Assembly: GCA_022579005.1 (NCBI GenBank)
Contig: MU401837.1
Coordinates: forward strand, 1 to 24,277
Length of the DNA stretch: 24,277 nt
Direction: 5' to 3'
DNA from: Poronia punctata
Lineage: Eukaryota > Ascomycota > Sordariomycetes > Xylariales > Xylariaceae
Of the stretch, positions 1 through 12,431 are shown one piece after another. A program made the translations under genes and the position numbers. Each line of letters opens with the position of its first letter. Position 1 is the stretch's first letter. Below the pieces are notes generated by a model. It did no database searches. It saw nothing but the letters and a program-made list of their open reading frames with translations, and was not told where the DNA came from.

Positions 1-172
1 TAGCTATTTATTATATATATAATATACTAAGTTATGCTTTTTAAAATACTTTTATAAAGCTATAATTAATATAAAGCCCTTAAAACCTAGTTAATATATT
101 TACTTTAGCTAGACCTCTTTTAGTATAAAGTTAAAGTGATCTTTAGAAATTTTTAATTTTTATTGCAATATT
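1..172 (+). repeat. Left terminal inverted repeat (possibly cut by the window edge)
   Basis: It pairs with 12432-12603 in inverted orientation. Long shared blocks include the stretch around 105-140 (tagctagacctcttttagta), which is identical in the opposite arm. Most differences are transitions of the C-to-T or G-to-A kind, and this copy is the more degraded of the two. The inner limit, near the gcaatatt at about 165-172, is approximate. Confidence 0.75.
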
Positions 173-1176
173 AAAACAGTTTTTTTAAAAAAGCAAAATA
201 AAAATTAAGCATAAACTAGTAAATTTGCTTTAAACTTATAAGCTTATTAAAAACATATAAAATAAGTTAATTAATACTTAAAAAAATAAGCTTTAAAAAT
301 AAAATACTTTAATTTAAGCTTATAGCCTTTTTAATTATTTACTATAATTTTTGCTATTAACTTTAAGCTAATAAAAAAAACTAGCTTTTTTTTAATAAAA
401 GTTATATTTAATTAAAAAACCTATTTAATCGCACTAGTTTTAAGCAAAAAAAACCTAATTATTTTAATTATAAAAGCTTTAAACTAAAATTAAATTTTAA
501 ATAAGCAAAAAAATAAATAAAAAAAAATGCTAAAACACTTTATTAATTAAAAAAAAGCAAATTTTTTTATAAAAGCTTTTAAAAGTATTAAATTAGCTAA
601 TAAGTTTAAAAATACGTTAAAAACTAGAATTAAATAATAAGCACTTATAAATAAAAAGAAACTAATTAATTATATAACGTGTTAAAGTTAAAAAAGTTTA
701 ACTTATTTTAAAAAAGCTTATTTAAAGTTATAAAAATAGCTTTAAAAGTATTTATTTAAATTATAAATATTATTAAGCAAAGAAAATTTTAAAAGGTTTA
801 TATTAATAACTTTAAGCTATACTTAAAAGAAAAAAAACTAGTTTTTTAAGTAGTAAAAAGAAATAATAAATAAAAAAAAAAAGCTAGCATAACTATTGTT
901 AAGAAAAAAAATACTTAAATTAAAAGTGCATTTAAAAAAAGAAAAAAAAGCTTTAACTTAAAAGCTATTATATTAAAACTACTTAATAAGTTTTAAAAAA
1001 ATAAAATTAACAATATAGTAAACAAAGCATAATAAATATTAAAACAAAGCATAAGTTATTAAAAAAAAAGTATTAAATACTTAAAAAAAAGTATAAAGTA
1101 TAAGCTATAAGTTATAAAATATATAACCTAGCAAGCTTATTGCTTAATATATGCTTTTTTTAAACTTTAACTAATA
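173..1176. other. Left interior of the TIR element, no gene readable
   Basis: About 1 kb of A-rich DNA with homopolymer runs and AGCT-containing words, between the left TIR and the nested retrotransposon. Stops are frequent in every frame, and I see no recognisable protein relic, RNA gene or ordered repeat. Confidence 0.6.
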
Positions 1177-1181
1177 TTTAT
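1177..1181 (+). repeat. Target-site duplication, left copy (TTTAT)
   Basis: The five bases TTTAT directly precede the left LTR and recur directly after the right LTR at 7980-7984. Five-base duplications are usual for Ty3/gypsy integration. The motif is short and AT-only, so chance cannot be excluded. Confidence 0.5.
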
Positions 1182-1427
1182 TGTTATAATTAGGTTATAA
1201 AAAAAGCAAGGCTTTTAAAGGTAACTTGATTTATTGCTAGAAATCTTAAAGTAAAGAAAAAAAAAAGAAAAAGCTTTTAAGCTTTTATTAAAAGTGCAGA
1301 CCTATATATGCACTAACTAGTAAGGCTGTAGCTATTTATAAGTACAAGCTTTTATATTTACTGTTTAAAAAAGGTAATAGCTATAAGCTACTTAATTAGC
1401 TATATTGCTATTAACTAATTTATAATT
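1182..1427 (-). repeat. LTR (3' LTR in element orientation)
   Basis: Direct repeat partner of 7734-7979, of identical length. In minus orientation it ends in CA (plus-strand TG at 1182-1183), as a canonical LTR should. Its element-start half (plus 1320-1427) has lost many C:G pairs that the other copy keeps. Its other half keeps G and C that the partner lost. Confidence 0.85.
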
Positions 1428-2799
1428 ACCTTTTTTAAAAGAAAAAAATAACTTATTTTAAAATATAGTCTAGGTTTAAACTAGTATTTTTTAAGTTTTT
1501 TTTAATTAGTTGCTTTTTAGCTAGAAAAGGATTGCTTTAAATATTTACTATTACTATAATAGTTTAAGCCTTTATATTATTACGCTATAGTGCTAGTTTT
1601 TTTATAATTAATTATAGTAGTCTAACTATATAAAGTAGCTTTTTATACGTTTTTTTTTTACGTTTTTTACACTTTTAATATAAGTTATATAGCTTTGTTA
1701 TTATTAATATATAGTTTATTAAATTTATTATAAGCTATTGCTTTAAGCTATTTAGCTAAGTATAGTAGTAAGCTAGCTATATTTAAGTATTGTTTATAAA
1801 ACTTTTTTAGTAATTTTGCATTGTTTTTAAAGTTTTTTATAAAATACTATTTATTATTTATATTTTATTTTTTTTAATTTACTTTATATTAAAGTTTTTT
1901 ATAATATAGCTTTAATATATATATTTTTTTTATTATAAACTTTTTTTTACTTAATAATATAATTATTTTACTTTTAAAGTTTTTAAATTTTTAGCTTAGT
2001 AATAAGTTATTTAAGTATTTTTATAACTAGTTAGCATAGTATTTATTAGTTGCTTACTAAGTAAGCAGTACTTTAAGCATATAAGTATTTTTATTATAAA
2101 ATAAAATGCAAAATTTTTATTAAGTTATTAAGTAATTAAGCTTATTAAATAGTTAATTAGTTTACTATGCTTATTATTTTTTTAGTATAAAAATAAAGTT
2201 TTTTATATTAAAGTTAAGTTTTTTATAGCTTTAGTTTGCTTATTTAATTATTTGTTTTTATATACGTTATAAGTTTTTTTTAGCTACGTTAATATAATTT
2301 ACAATAGTTTAAATTTAGCTTTATGCTTTAGTATATAATTTTTGTTTTTTTTATAAAAGGTTTTTTATTTTATTACTTATTATTTTATTTTCTTAATTAA
2401 ATTATAGCAGTATTAAAAAACTTATTTTTACTTTATATAGTAATAACCTTATTAACTTATATAATATTATAGCTTATATATAGTTTATAGTAAATATTTT
2501 TTTTAACTAATTATTTTAGTAGTAGTTAATATATAAGCACAATTTTTAGTTTAAATACTTATTTATTATTTTAGCTTGCTTTACTATTTTATAGTGCTTT
2601 AATAAAGCTAAAGTTTATATAATATTTAAAAGTTTAACAACTTTGTTTATAAAAGCAAAAATAAACTAAAGTTTATAATTTAAAATAATTATAACTAGCA
2701 ATTTAAATATTTTAAATAGTTTTTTATAGTATAGTTAAGCTACTTACTATATTATAATTTTTATTATATAAAAAATAGTTTATAACTTTTTTTTTAGTT

Positions 2800-3020
2800 T
2801 ATTTACTATAACTATTATGTTATTAAATTTATACTTATTTTTTAATATTTATTTAAAGTTTATTATAATATATTTTTAAATACGGTTTAAAATTAGTAAT
2901 AGTATTAGTTTGCTTAGTATTTTATTTTTAAAAACTTTAGCTAAATAATATTATAAGTAATTTGCTACGTATTTATTATAATTATTTTTTAGTTAAAGCT
3001 ACTAGTATTTTTTTATAACT
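2800..3020 (-). pseudogene. Probable gypsy integrase relic
   Basis: Downstream of the RT on the minus strand, one frame reads A-K-V-F-K-N-K-I-L-S-K-L-I and then L-N-R at about 2890. This fits the family pattern ending H-G-L-P-x-x-I-x-S-D-R-G, with the catalytic Asp mutated to Asn. After a one-base frame change, T-V-F-K-N-I-L, then T-L-N-K-Y and I-S-I-N-L-I-T-Y, resembles the stretch that follows. The order and spacing agree with a gypsy integrase, but the match relies on undoing RIP changes by eye and on one frameshift. Confidence 0.45.
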
Positions 3021-3429
3021 AAGTAGCATGTTTTTTTTTTGCTTAGGTACGCTATTAATATCTTTTTATATGCTTTTTTTATTAATTTTATTTATAAAAA
3101 AAAGGTATTTAGTACTACTAATTTTTTCTTATACATAGTTAAACTATTTTTTAATTTTTATAAATTATTTATATTTATTTTATTATTTAAGTTTTTAATT
3201 TTAGCTTTTATTTTTTATTTATAAATTTATATACTTAAGTTTTTTTAATTTTTTTATAAAATTTTATTTATAAGTTAAAAACTTTTTAAAGCCTTTACCT
3301 TTTTTTAAAGTTTAAAAAACAAAATTTTAATTATATTTTTTATTTATATTAATATAGATTTAGTTATAATTAATTAAAAAAAAGTAGCGTGCTTATATAG
3401 GTTTTTTTTGCTTTTTAAAAAATTATATT

Positions 3430-4650
3430 TTTTTGTTTTTTAAATAGCGCGTTTACAACTATGTTTTTTTTTTTAAGCAATATATAATTATAAAGTTATA
3501 TTTTATTAAAAAAGTAAACTATTTTACTTATTGCAAGTTAAAGTATTATTTTATATTAAAATACTTTAATACTTTATAGTTAGTAATAATTAAAAATAGT
3601 TTATTATATTAGTAACTAATAAGTTTACCTTTTTATTTTTTTATAGCTAAAACTACTGCTAATATTTTTTTATTATAAATTTTATAATTAAGTTTAGCTT
3701 TGCTTATAGTTTTTAAAAAAAAAGCTAATAAGTACTATTTTTTATTAAAATATAACTATATTAAAACTTTAGCTACTACTTTATTTAATATATTAGTTTT
3801 TACTTTTATAAGTAAATTATAGTTATAGTGTTATAGTAAAAAAGCTACTATTAAAGTTTTTTTTAGTTTTTAAAAAGCTTTTTTATATTTTTTGCTTTAA
3901 ATAAAAAAGGTATTATTATAAGTTAATGCTATAAGTAGCTTTACTTTATAGCTATAGTTATATATAAACTTTTTATAAAAGTTATAAAATTTTAAAAAAA
4001 ATTATACTTTTTTTATAGTTATAAGCATAGCTTAATTTTTAACTACTTTTATTTTATTTAAGTTAACGCTTATGCTTTTAGTACTAACTATATATTTTAA
4101 AAATTTAGTTTTTATAATATAAAATTTTAAATTTTTTAAATTAGCTTATAAACCGGCTTCTTATAGCTACAATAAGACTTTTTTTATATATTTTTAGTAT
4201 TTTTTTAAAGTTATAAAGTATATTAATATATTGTTTATATAAGCGCAATAAAAATAGTTAAAGTAATTAAATAAAGTATTATTAATATATTTTTAAAACG
4301 TAAATAGTTTATTTATAAGCTTAAATAGCAATATCTTATACTAGTATATACTATATTAAGTTTAAAAAGTTATAAGGTTTTTTATTTTTAATATTATTTA
4401 AATATAGTAAAACGCTTATTATATATTAATTTTAGTAAATATTTTTATTTTAAATATATATAATAAAGTTTTTTTAATTAGCAATAAAAAGTATTAATCT
4501 TTTTTTATTAAATTATTTAGCTTTTAATAATTAATATAAAAACGTAGTTTTTTATATAATTTTAATATAAATAAAACTAAAAATGCTTATAAAGCATTGC
4601 TTAGTTTAATAAAGCTTTTTTATAACTAGTTTATTAAATATTTTTTAACT
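3430..4650 (-). pseudogene. Gypsy pol relic: reverse transcriptase and RNase H region
   Basis: Minus-strand reading keeps one frame through about 500 bases of the RT domain, with stops only where Gln, Trp or Arg codons would be mutated by RIP. Landmarks include K-L-R-F-Y-I-N-Y near 4548-4527 (family L-R-F-C-V-D-Y), K-I-F-T-K-I-N-I (family K-I-F-T-K-L-D-L) and the active-site box at 4241-4221 reading Y-I-N-N-I-L-I-Y, in which both catalytic aspartates of the Y-x-D-D box are now asparagine (codons at 4230-4235). At 3465-3430 the reading N-I-V-V-N-A-L-F-K-K matches the motif that closes gypsy RNase H. The enzyme copied element RNA into DNA. It cannot be functional now. The outer limits are approximate. 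Confidence 0.9.
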
Positions 4651-7600
4651 GCTTTTAACTTATTTAGCAACATTTTATATAATAAGCTATACTTAAGATT
4701 TTTTAGTAATTTTCCTTTTAAAAATTTAATTTAGTAGTTTACTTTAAGCTAATATAGCAATAAAATATTTAAATTAACTTTGCTAAAAGTATATAGTAGG
4801 TTATAATATTTAAAAAAAATTACCTTTAAAGCTTGCTTTTTTAACTTTTTGCTTTTTTTATTAAAAAACTTTTTAATTTATTTTTTATTTATAATTATAT
4901 TAATTTTCTTTATACTAATTATTTTAACTTTGTTTTTTAATTAATTTACTTAAACTATATACTAAAATAATAAAGCTATAAGTAAGCAAAGTTTAACTAT
5001 TAGTTTTTTTTTATATTAAAATATACTGTCTTTTTTTATTTAATATAATTTTTATATGTTAAATAACTATTTATTAAAAATACTTTATATTTTTTATATT
5101 TTTTTAAGTAGGTTTTCCTTTGCTATTAAAGCTTTTTTTATTTTTTAAAAATTAACTTTTATTAGGTTAAAACAAGTATAATAGCAAAAAATTTTTTTTA
5201 TAAAAGCTAATATTATATTATTAGCTAAAAGTTTAAAGCTTATTTTTTTAAGTATTTATATTTAAGTGCTTTTATTTAATAAGCATTTAAATTTTACTAA
5301 TAAAGTTTTTAAAAATAGTAGCTAGTAGTTTTTGCAATTTAGTAATACTTTATACTTAGCAAATTATAGCTTGCTTAATATTATATTATATTATATATGC
5401 AAAACTATTAAAAAAACTTTTTTAAATGTTTATTAGTTTATTTAAAATATAACTATAAATATTTTATATATTTTTTAACAACTTTTGCTATTAAATTTTA
5501 TTATTATTTAATAATTAAAGTTTATAATAATAATTAAGTTAAAGTTAGCTTTAATTTTTATTGCTAAAAACATATTTATAGCTATATATATATTAGCTTT
5601 TATATTACTTAAAACGTTATTAGTTTATAAAAAAAATTTATTATTTAATAGTATATAGCTAAATATAAAAAGATCTTTTTTTATATACTTATTTACAATA
5701 CTTAATTTTTTATTTATACTAATGCTAAGTAATACTTTTTTTAAATAAAAGTTAACTTGTTTTAAAGTTATTTTTTTAAAGTTTATTTTTTTTTCTTTCT
5801 TTTTTAGTAAAGAAAATATTATTATTAAAACTATAAGCTAGTAAAATAGCTTAAATACATGCTTACTAGTTAAAGTTATTTTTTTTTTATAAATACTTAT
5901 AAAAAGTATGTTTTTAATTTTTATAATTAAAGTAATAACTTTTAATAATTAAAGTTTTTATTTTTTTAGTAAAAAGCTTAAGTTATTGTTTTAAAAAAAC
6001 TTATTAGCTAGGTTAGCTGCTATTATATAGTTTAGCATTGCTAGTATAGCTTTTTATAACTATATTTATTTTTTTAGTATTAAGCTATACTAGTTTAACT
6101 ATATTAAAGCAAAAATTATTAGCAAGCTTTTATATTATTTTATATTTATTTTTTTATTAAAAAGTATAAACTATTTATATATAATATTAAATAAATATAT
6201 TAAAATTAATAGTATTGTTAAAGTATTAAAATATAGTTTTACATTATAAATAAGCTATAAGTTTATTATAAAACTTTTTTTTTTATTTAGTATAAAAAAT
6301 TTATTGTTTGCTTGCTAAATATATAAAGTTATTTTTAAAAGTTTAATAATTAGCAAAACTTTTTATTTTTAATTTTTAGTATTTAGTTTTAACGTTTTGC
6401 TTTTAGTTAATATTTTTATACTTACTTTTTAAGTAGTTTAAAAGCCTTATAAGCATGTTTATTATATTTAAGTAATTATTTTATAAATATAATTAAAAGT
6501 TTTTAGCTACAAAGCTTTTTAAGTAAGCTTTAATATTAGCTAATTTAGCTTAGTTATTAATAAACTAATTTTTATTAGCTTTAAAGCAATTATATATATA
6601 GCGTAGCTATACTTTAAATATAACCTTATTTTTTTTTTTATTATTATAAAATATAAATATTTTAATTTTTGCAAATTTACAAAGTTACGTAAAATAAATA
6701 AATAAAAAAACGTTATTTTAAAACATTAATTTATTATAAGCTAGTAAGTCTACTACTTATTAATTAGCATTAATTATTTAGTTTTTTAAGTAGTTAATTT
6801 TATTATAAGCTTTTGCCAGCTTTAAAATTATACATTTTATAATTTTGTTTTAATTTATAGTTAGTAAAAGTATAGCTTTATTTTAACTACGTATTTAATT
6901 TTTTTTTTATTTTTATAAATACTATATTTTAGCTTTTAACTTAATAGTTTTTTTTAAACTAAAGTAAGCTAGGTATTATGCTTATTAAACTAAATTTATT
7001 ATAATTTATTAGCTAATAGTAAGCAAGCAATATATAGTATTTTTTTATACTTAGCATGCTATTAGCATTAAAGCTTAAATTTTTAATTTTTAAAAAACTA
7101 CTTTAAAGTAAGATCTTATTAAGTTGTTAAAAGCTTTAATATTTATAGTGCTATTAAAGTTAAAAATAGCTTTTTTTTATTTTTTATAAGCGCTATAAAT
7201 AAAAAGCTAAGTTTATTAGTTTTTTTAACATATAGCTTAGTAAAAGCTTTTACTAGCTTATAAGTTTTTTAATAAAATTTCTTAGTTATTTATATATAGC
7301 ATATTTTTTTAAAAGTATTTTTAGCTATACGTTAATTAAATACTTAAGCTTATTTTATTAAAGTTTTTAAAATGTTTTTATTATTAAATTTTTTAACAAT
7401 ATAACTTAAAGTCTTGCTTTTTATTTTTAAAAATAAGTAAAAGAATATAGTAAATTATTTGCAAGCTTTTATTTAAAAAATCTTATTTATTTTAAAAATA
7501 GTTTTTATAAAGTTACTATTTTAGTATAATATTTTAGCTAAAGCTTATTACTTTATAGCTATACACATTTTTATACGTTTTTTATTTTTTTAAGCTATAA

Positions 7601-7733
7601 CTAGTTAGTAGCTAAAATATTAGTTTTTAGTAACGCTACTAACGTAATATAGCTAAGTTAAGTTAATTTTAATTAAATTAAATTATTAAGTTAAAATATT
7701 ACGTTTTTTAACTAGTATTAATAACTTTAAAAT

Positions 7734-7979
7734 TTTTATAATTAGGTTATAAAAAAAGCAAGGCTTTTAAAAGTAACTTAATTTATTACTAAAAATCTTA
7801 AAGTAAAGAAAAAAAAAAAAAAAAGCTTTTAAGCTCTTATTAACAGTGTAAACTTATATATATACTAACTAGTAAGGCTGCAGCTGTTTGCAAGTGCAAG
7901 CCCTTATATTTACTGTTTAAGGGAGGTAATGGCTATAAGCCACCTAATTAGCTGTACTGCTATTAACCAATCCGTAACT
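7734..7979 (-). repeat. LTR (5' LTR in element orientation), partly spared by RIP
   Basis: Direct repeat partner of 1182-1427. On the minus strand it starts AGTTACGGATTGG and ends CCTAATTATAA, a plausible fungal gypsy LTR close to the common TGTTACGG start. The segment 7860-7979 is visibly GC-richer than anything nearby, so it preserves a near-original version of the LTR start. Confidence 0.85.
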
Positions 7980-7984
7980 TTTAT
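7980..7984 (+). repeat. Target-site duplication, right copy (TTTAT)
   Basis: TTTAT directly follows the right LTR and matches 1177-1181. Confidence 0.5.
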
Positions 7985-9880
7985 TATAAACCTTTAAGCT
8001 TTATAATTAAAAGAATACTATTACTATTACTACTATTTTTTAATATTTTTTAATTACTATATTTTATTAAATTTTTTTTTAACTAATTAAATAAAGCTTA
8101 AACCTAATATAGATATAAATAATAAAAACAGCTTTAAAAAGCAAATAGTAAAAAAGCTGCTTAGATTATTGCTACTTAAATTTATTTTTATAACTTTTAT
8201 AAAGCATTTAATTAAAAAGATAATTTTAGCTTTTAATAATATAATTTAAAAAGCAAAATACGGTTTACTTAAACTTTTAAATATTAAAAATTAATAAAAA
8301 TAATATTAATTACTTAATAAAAAAAGTAGTTAAAAATTAGCTAGATTACTTTTAAAATTTTTTAAAATATAATTTACTATATAATAATAATTTTATAAAA
8401 TTGTTTATTAAAAAGTAGTTAATTAAATATTTTTTTAAGTTTTTTAGCTATATTAGTTTTACTTAGCTATTAAAAACTAGTTAACTACTTTTTTGTTTTA
8501 TAAACAGTTTTAATATAAATTATAGTAATAAAATATAAAGCTAAAAAATTAATTTTTTTTAATAAATAAATAAGTTAAGTAATTTGCTTTAAATTATTTT
8601 AAAATATTACTTAAAGCGTAAAACGTATTAATTAACTAGGTAAAAAACTAACTTATAAGCTAAAACTTTACTTATAAACACTATTTAAATTTTAGCTTAT
8701 TTTTTTAGCTTATAAATAAAATTAAAAACGCGTTAAATAAAATTATAAAAACAAGTTTATATATTACTTTTAAAATATAACTTATTATATTTAATTAAAA
8801 ATGTATAAAGTAAATAAGTAAACTTTAGTAGCAATTTTTTGTTTTTTTTATTTTAAAAACATATATAGTAAATATATAGTATATATTTATATATAGCAAA
8901 GCATTAAATATAATAAAACTATTTAGTTTAAAAACTATAAAATATTATAATATATAACTTATATAAATTTTTTTAAAAAAATAAAAAGTTTTATTTAAGC
9001 AAATCTAGCTTAATATTAAACTAGCTAGTTTTATAATAGTTTTTTAATTATTAAAATAAAAAATAAAAAACTAGTTTATTTTAACTTTGCTACTTAAAAA
9101 AAAAAATTTATTTTAACTTTTTAAATTATATTTTTACTAACTTTAAAGCTATAACTTAAAACCTAGCTAATTTAAAAAGTATAAGCCTTTTTAAATAAAA
9201 AAGTTTTTTTAAAAGAAAAAAGCTAAAAAAGAAACTTAAAAACTAATATTATACAACCTTTACTTTAGCTAAATAAAACTATACTTAATTTTTAAGCTTA
9301 ATTTAAAAACTAAGTTTAAGTAATTTAAAACTATATTTAAAAAAAAGGCAAGCTTAAAATTTAACTAACTACTTAAAACTAAATAATTTAAAACTTAATA
9401 TAAAATAAAACTAATTTAAAAACATAAATTAAAATAAAAGCAAATAAATATAAAGCTTAAGTTAGAAAACTATAACGTTAAATTATTAAAAAAAAATATA
9501 AAGTTAAAAAGAAATAATGCTAACTTAAAAATTAAAACTAAAAATTTTTAATTTTAATTAAAAAGAAAAAAGGCTTTAAAACTTAAATTATTATTTTAAC
9601 TAAAGCAACTTACTATTTAAAACTTAAACTAAAAAAAATAACTTTAATAAACTTATTATAAAATTAAAAATTAAGTATATAAAGCTAAAAAATAAAGTAG
9701 CTTTTTTAAATAATATAATTTTTAAACTTTGTAAAAATTAAAAAAAAGCAAAATAAGTTATAAAAAAAGTATATAAATAGTTTTAATATATTTTATTTTA
9801 AAATTAACTAAACCCTTTTTATAAAAAGAAATTATAACTACTTAAAATTTAAAAAATAAGAGCTAGTTTGCTATATTTTT
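7985..9880. other. Right interior of the TIR element, A-rich, no assignable gene
   Basis: A-rich on plus with dense lysine/asparagine-type codons, which suggests a formerly coding plus strand. A fairly continuous frame near 8650-8820 could be part of the lost transposase, but I could not match it to a family. I see no RNA gene, no ordered repeats and no intact ORF. Confidence 0.5.
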
Positions 9881-9889
9881 ATAACTTTA

Positions 9890-10190
9890 TTTTACGTTTG
9901 CAGTGCTTTTTATAAGAAAGTATTGCTATATATAGGGCAGTTACCTAACCTAGACCTTATTAAAAGTTTTCTAAGCTTTAGCTAGAAAATAGTTACTATT
10001 ATTGCTATATTATATAATTAATTAATTAACCCTAACGCCTTTAAAATTAATAAAAATAGCTTTATTTTAGTGGCAAAGGCTTTAATAAAATGATTAAATA
10101 CTTTTTAATACTAGAAATAGCATATATTTAAGGCCTTTAGTATAGCTTAGGCCCCTTTTAATAAGCAAAAAGCAAATTTTTTTAATTAAA
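9890..10190 (+). pseudogene. Coding-like relic of unknown family
   Basis: The reading frame starting at 9890 stays interpretable for about 100 codons. Its only interruptions are TAG, TGA or TAA codons, as RIP makes from Trp or Gln. Readable stretches include G-Q-L-P-N-L-D-L-I-K-S-F-L-S-F near 9940-9980 and N-P-N-A-F-K-I-N-K-N-S-F-I-L-V-A-K-A-L near 10028-10085. The GC content is higher than in its surroundings. A second frame with similar properties continues at about 10196-10345, which may be the same gene after an indel. It probably belonged to the TIR element. I do not recognise the family. Confidence 0.4.
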
Positions 10191-10345
10191 TATAAATTAA
10201 CTTATTTGTTTTAAATAAAACTGTAGTTGTTGCTAATTAGCTGCTGCTTTAAGCTATAAACAACTTACTTATTGCTTTACTTATAATAAGGATATTATAG
10301 GCTATAAGTAAAAGCAATAAATAACTAGACTAAACACGCTTTTAA

Positions 10346-12431
10346 TTTAAGTTATTATTAAAAGCGTTATTAAAGCAAAGTAATACTAACTAATATATAT
10401 ATTGTGCTTTTTAATATAGTTAGTCTTTTAATTTTTTTTAAAAAAATAAACTAAGGTTATATAATAATAATACGATTATAAATTAATGCTAATTAGTTTT
10501 TAAATTAGCTAAAAGTTAAAAGTAATAAAAATGCTTACTATTTTTTATTTTATTAGTATATAACTTATAAAACGCTTACTATAATTTAGTATAGCTTTTT
10601 TTACTTACTTAATTTCTTTTAAGTAATTATATAGCAGTTTAAGTTAAATTTTCTATTTATTACTTATTTAAATATAGTAATTTATAAAGCAATATAAAGC
10701 TAAAGCAATTTTAAGTTAGGATAAAAGCAAGTATAATAATAGTTTTTATCTTTAAACCTTGCTTTTTTATAGTTGCTAATTTAACTACTAATTAGTGTTA
10801 GTTTACTTAAAATAAATATAATTATAATACATTACTATTAATAGTACTATATTAACTTAATTAATTAAAAAAAAAGTTATAAAGACTTTTTTAGCAAGTT
10901 TATATAGTTATAAAGGTATAAAAGTTACTTTATACTTAGTAGCAATATAAAAAAAACATAGACTTGCTATATATTTAATATATAAAAAATACGTACTTTT
11001 TATATACTAGTTATATACTATATACGTACACTGCGCATATACCTTTTAATAAAGTAAGTATAACGCAATTTAAAATTAATATATAAAAAACTAAATATCT
11101 ATGTTTATCAGATATTTAGGTTTTAATAGCTTTAATATAGTTAATAAGGTTAAGGGTATTAAAAGGGATTCTAACAACTTTTTTATTATATTTTATATAA
11201 AAAGCTTTATAGTTTTTAAATATAGTATTGCTTATTTATGTTTTTAGCTTGGCTATTTTTTATTAAGTTTTTTTAAGCTTTAATACTTTATTTATATTTA
11301 TTTTTAAAAAGAATATAAGTTAATTTAAACTTTTTAATAAAATTAAAAACGTTTTTTAAAGAATTTGTAATATTAACTTGTTTATTTCTATTTAAAAAAA
11401 ACCTTTGCTATATTAAATTTAAATCTGGCTTTTTTAATAGTAAAAGTTATAAGCTTTTTTTTAAATTTAGTAATATAAACTAGTTTAAGTTATTTAAGCT
11501 ATAGGTTTATATTTTCTAAGTTAATATATTATTATAGCTATAAAGCTAAAGCTTTTATTTTAAAGTTTTAATTATAGTAATAAAAATCCTTTAAGCAAAA
11601 TAGTTTAACTTTATTAGCTAATACTATTATTACTAACTTATTACATTTATTATGCTTTAATAATAATAATAAGCGTAGTAAAACTTTTAATTATTAAAAC
11701 TAAGCAAATTAGCTAAATTATATATATTAATTAATATATACAAAAAAAAAACTTTTCTTTACTATAAAATTTATATATACTAAATAAGTAAAAGGAAACT
11801 TTTTATAAAAAAACCTTTTTTATAGTAATTTTTATTATAGCTATATTTCTTTTACTATATAAGCATTATAATAATTTTTATTATTTTATTACTTATTAGT
11901 TTTAATAAAAATATTGTAGTTTAATAATAATAAAGCAGCAGTAAGGCTTATAAGCATATAATTATTATAATAGCCTTTAAAGCTTTATATATATAATAAA
12001 AAAAAGAAAAGAAAACATATAATATAGTATATATGCTAGTAAGGCTTAGCGCTTAATAAGCGCTATTTGTAGCACTATAAACACTTAAATTTAGCTTATA
12101 CTCTTTTTAAAAAGCAAGTTTTAAAATAAAACAAGGTTATAATTAGCTTAATTTGTTTTTAATTAAGCCTTTTTATTACTTTATAAGTTATTAATTATTA
12201 TTATATTATAACTATATTAGTACTATAATAATAAAAATATAAAAAACATTATATAATAAAAAACTATATTTTGTTTATATAACTATATAATTATATATAG
12301 CTTATTTAATAAGTAATTTATATTTTTTATAGTTAAAAAAGTAATAAGCAATATAAATTTAATATATAAAACTTTTACTATTAAATTTAGCAAACTATAA
12401 TATTAAAGCTTAATATATATATATACTATAT
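10346..12431. other. AT-rich stretch without recognisable genes
   Basis: Mixed A-rich and T-rich RIP-degraded DNA between the unknown relic and the right TIR. It holds short palindromes, including the 10-bp hairpin at 11091-11119, but no readable protein relic, tRNA or ordered tandem repeat. Confidence 0.5.
11091..11119. repeat. Short perfect inverted repeat (10-bp arms, 9-bp loop)
   Basis: CTAAATATCT at 11091-11100 pairs perfectly with AGATATTTAG at 11110-11119 around a nine-base spacer. In DNA this AT-rich such palindromes can arise by chance. It might also be two fused transposon ends. Confidence 0.4.

Larger units (their letters stand above)
1182..7979 (-). mobile_element. Ty3/gypsy LTR retrotransposon, RIP-inactivated, minus strand
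   Basis: Two direct repeats of 246 bp (1182-1427 and 7734-7979) with no net length difference bound a 6.8-kb unit flanked by TTTAT. The plus strand of the interior is T-rich, so the A-rich coding strand is minus. Minus-strand translation around 4650-4150 gives a damaged but unmistakable gypsy reverse transcriptase. The 'N-V-V-A-D-A-L-S-R'-like signature that follows RNase H in gypsy pol lies at 3465-3430, and an integrase-like stretch lies near 3000-2800. The order RT, RNase H, integrase is the Ty3/gypsy order. The polyprotein acted in a cytoplasmic particle and is now dead in all frames. Purines near 1428-1442 on the minus strand could be the polypurine tract. Gag, expected from about 7700 downward, cannot be read. 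Confidence 0.88.

Noticed and set aside
3039..3224. 61-codon plus-strand ORF rich in Phe, Ile and Leu
   Set aside because: It lies inside the gypsy pol relic on the opposite strand, in T-rich RIP-mutated DNA. It is a chance stop-free run, not a gene.
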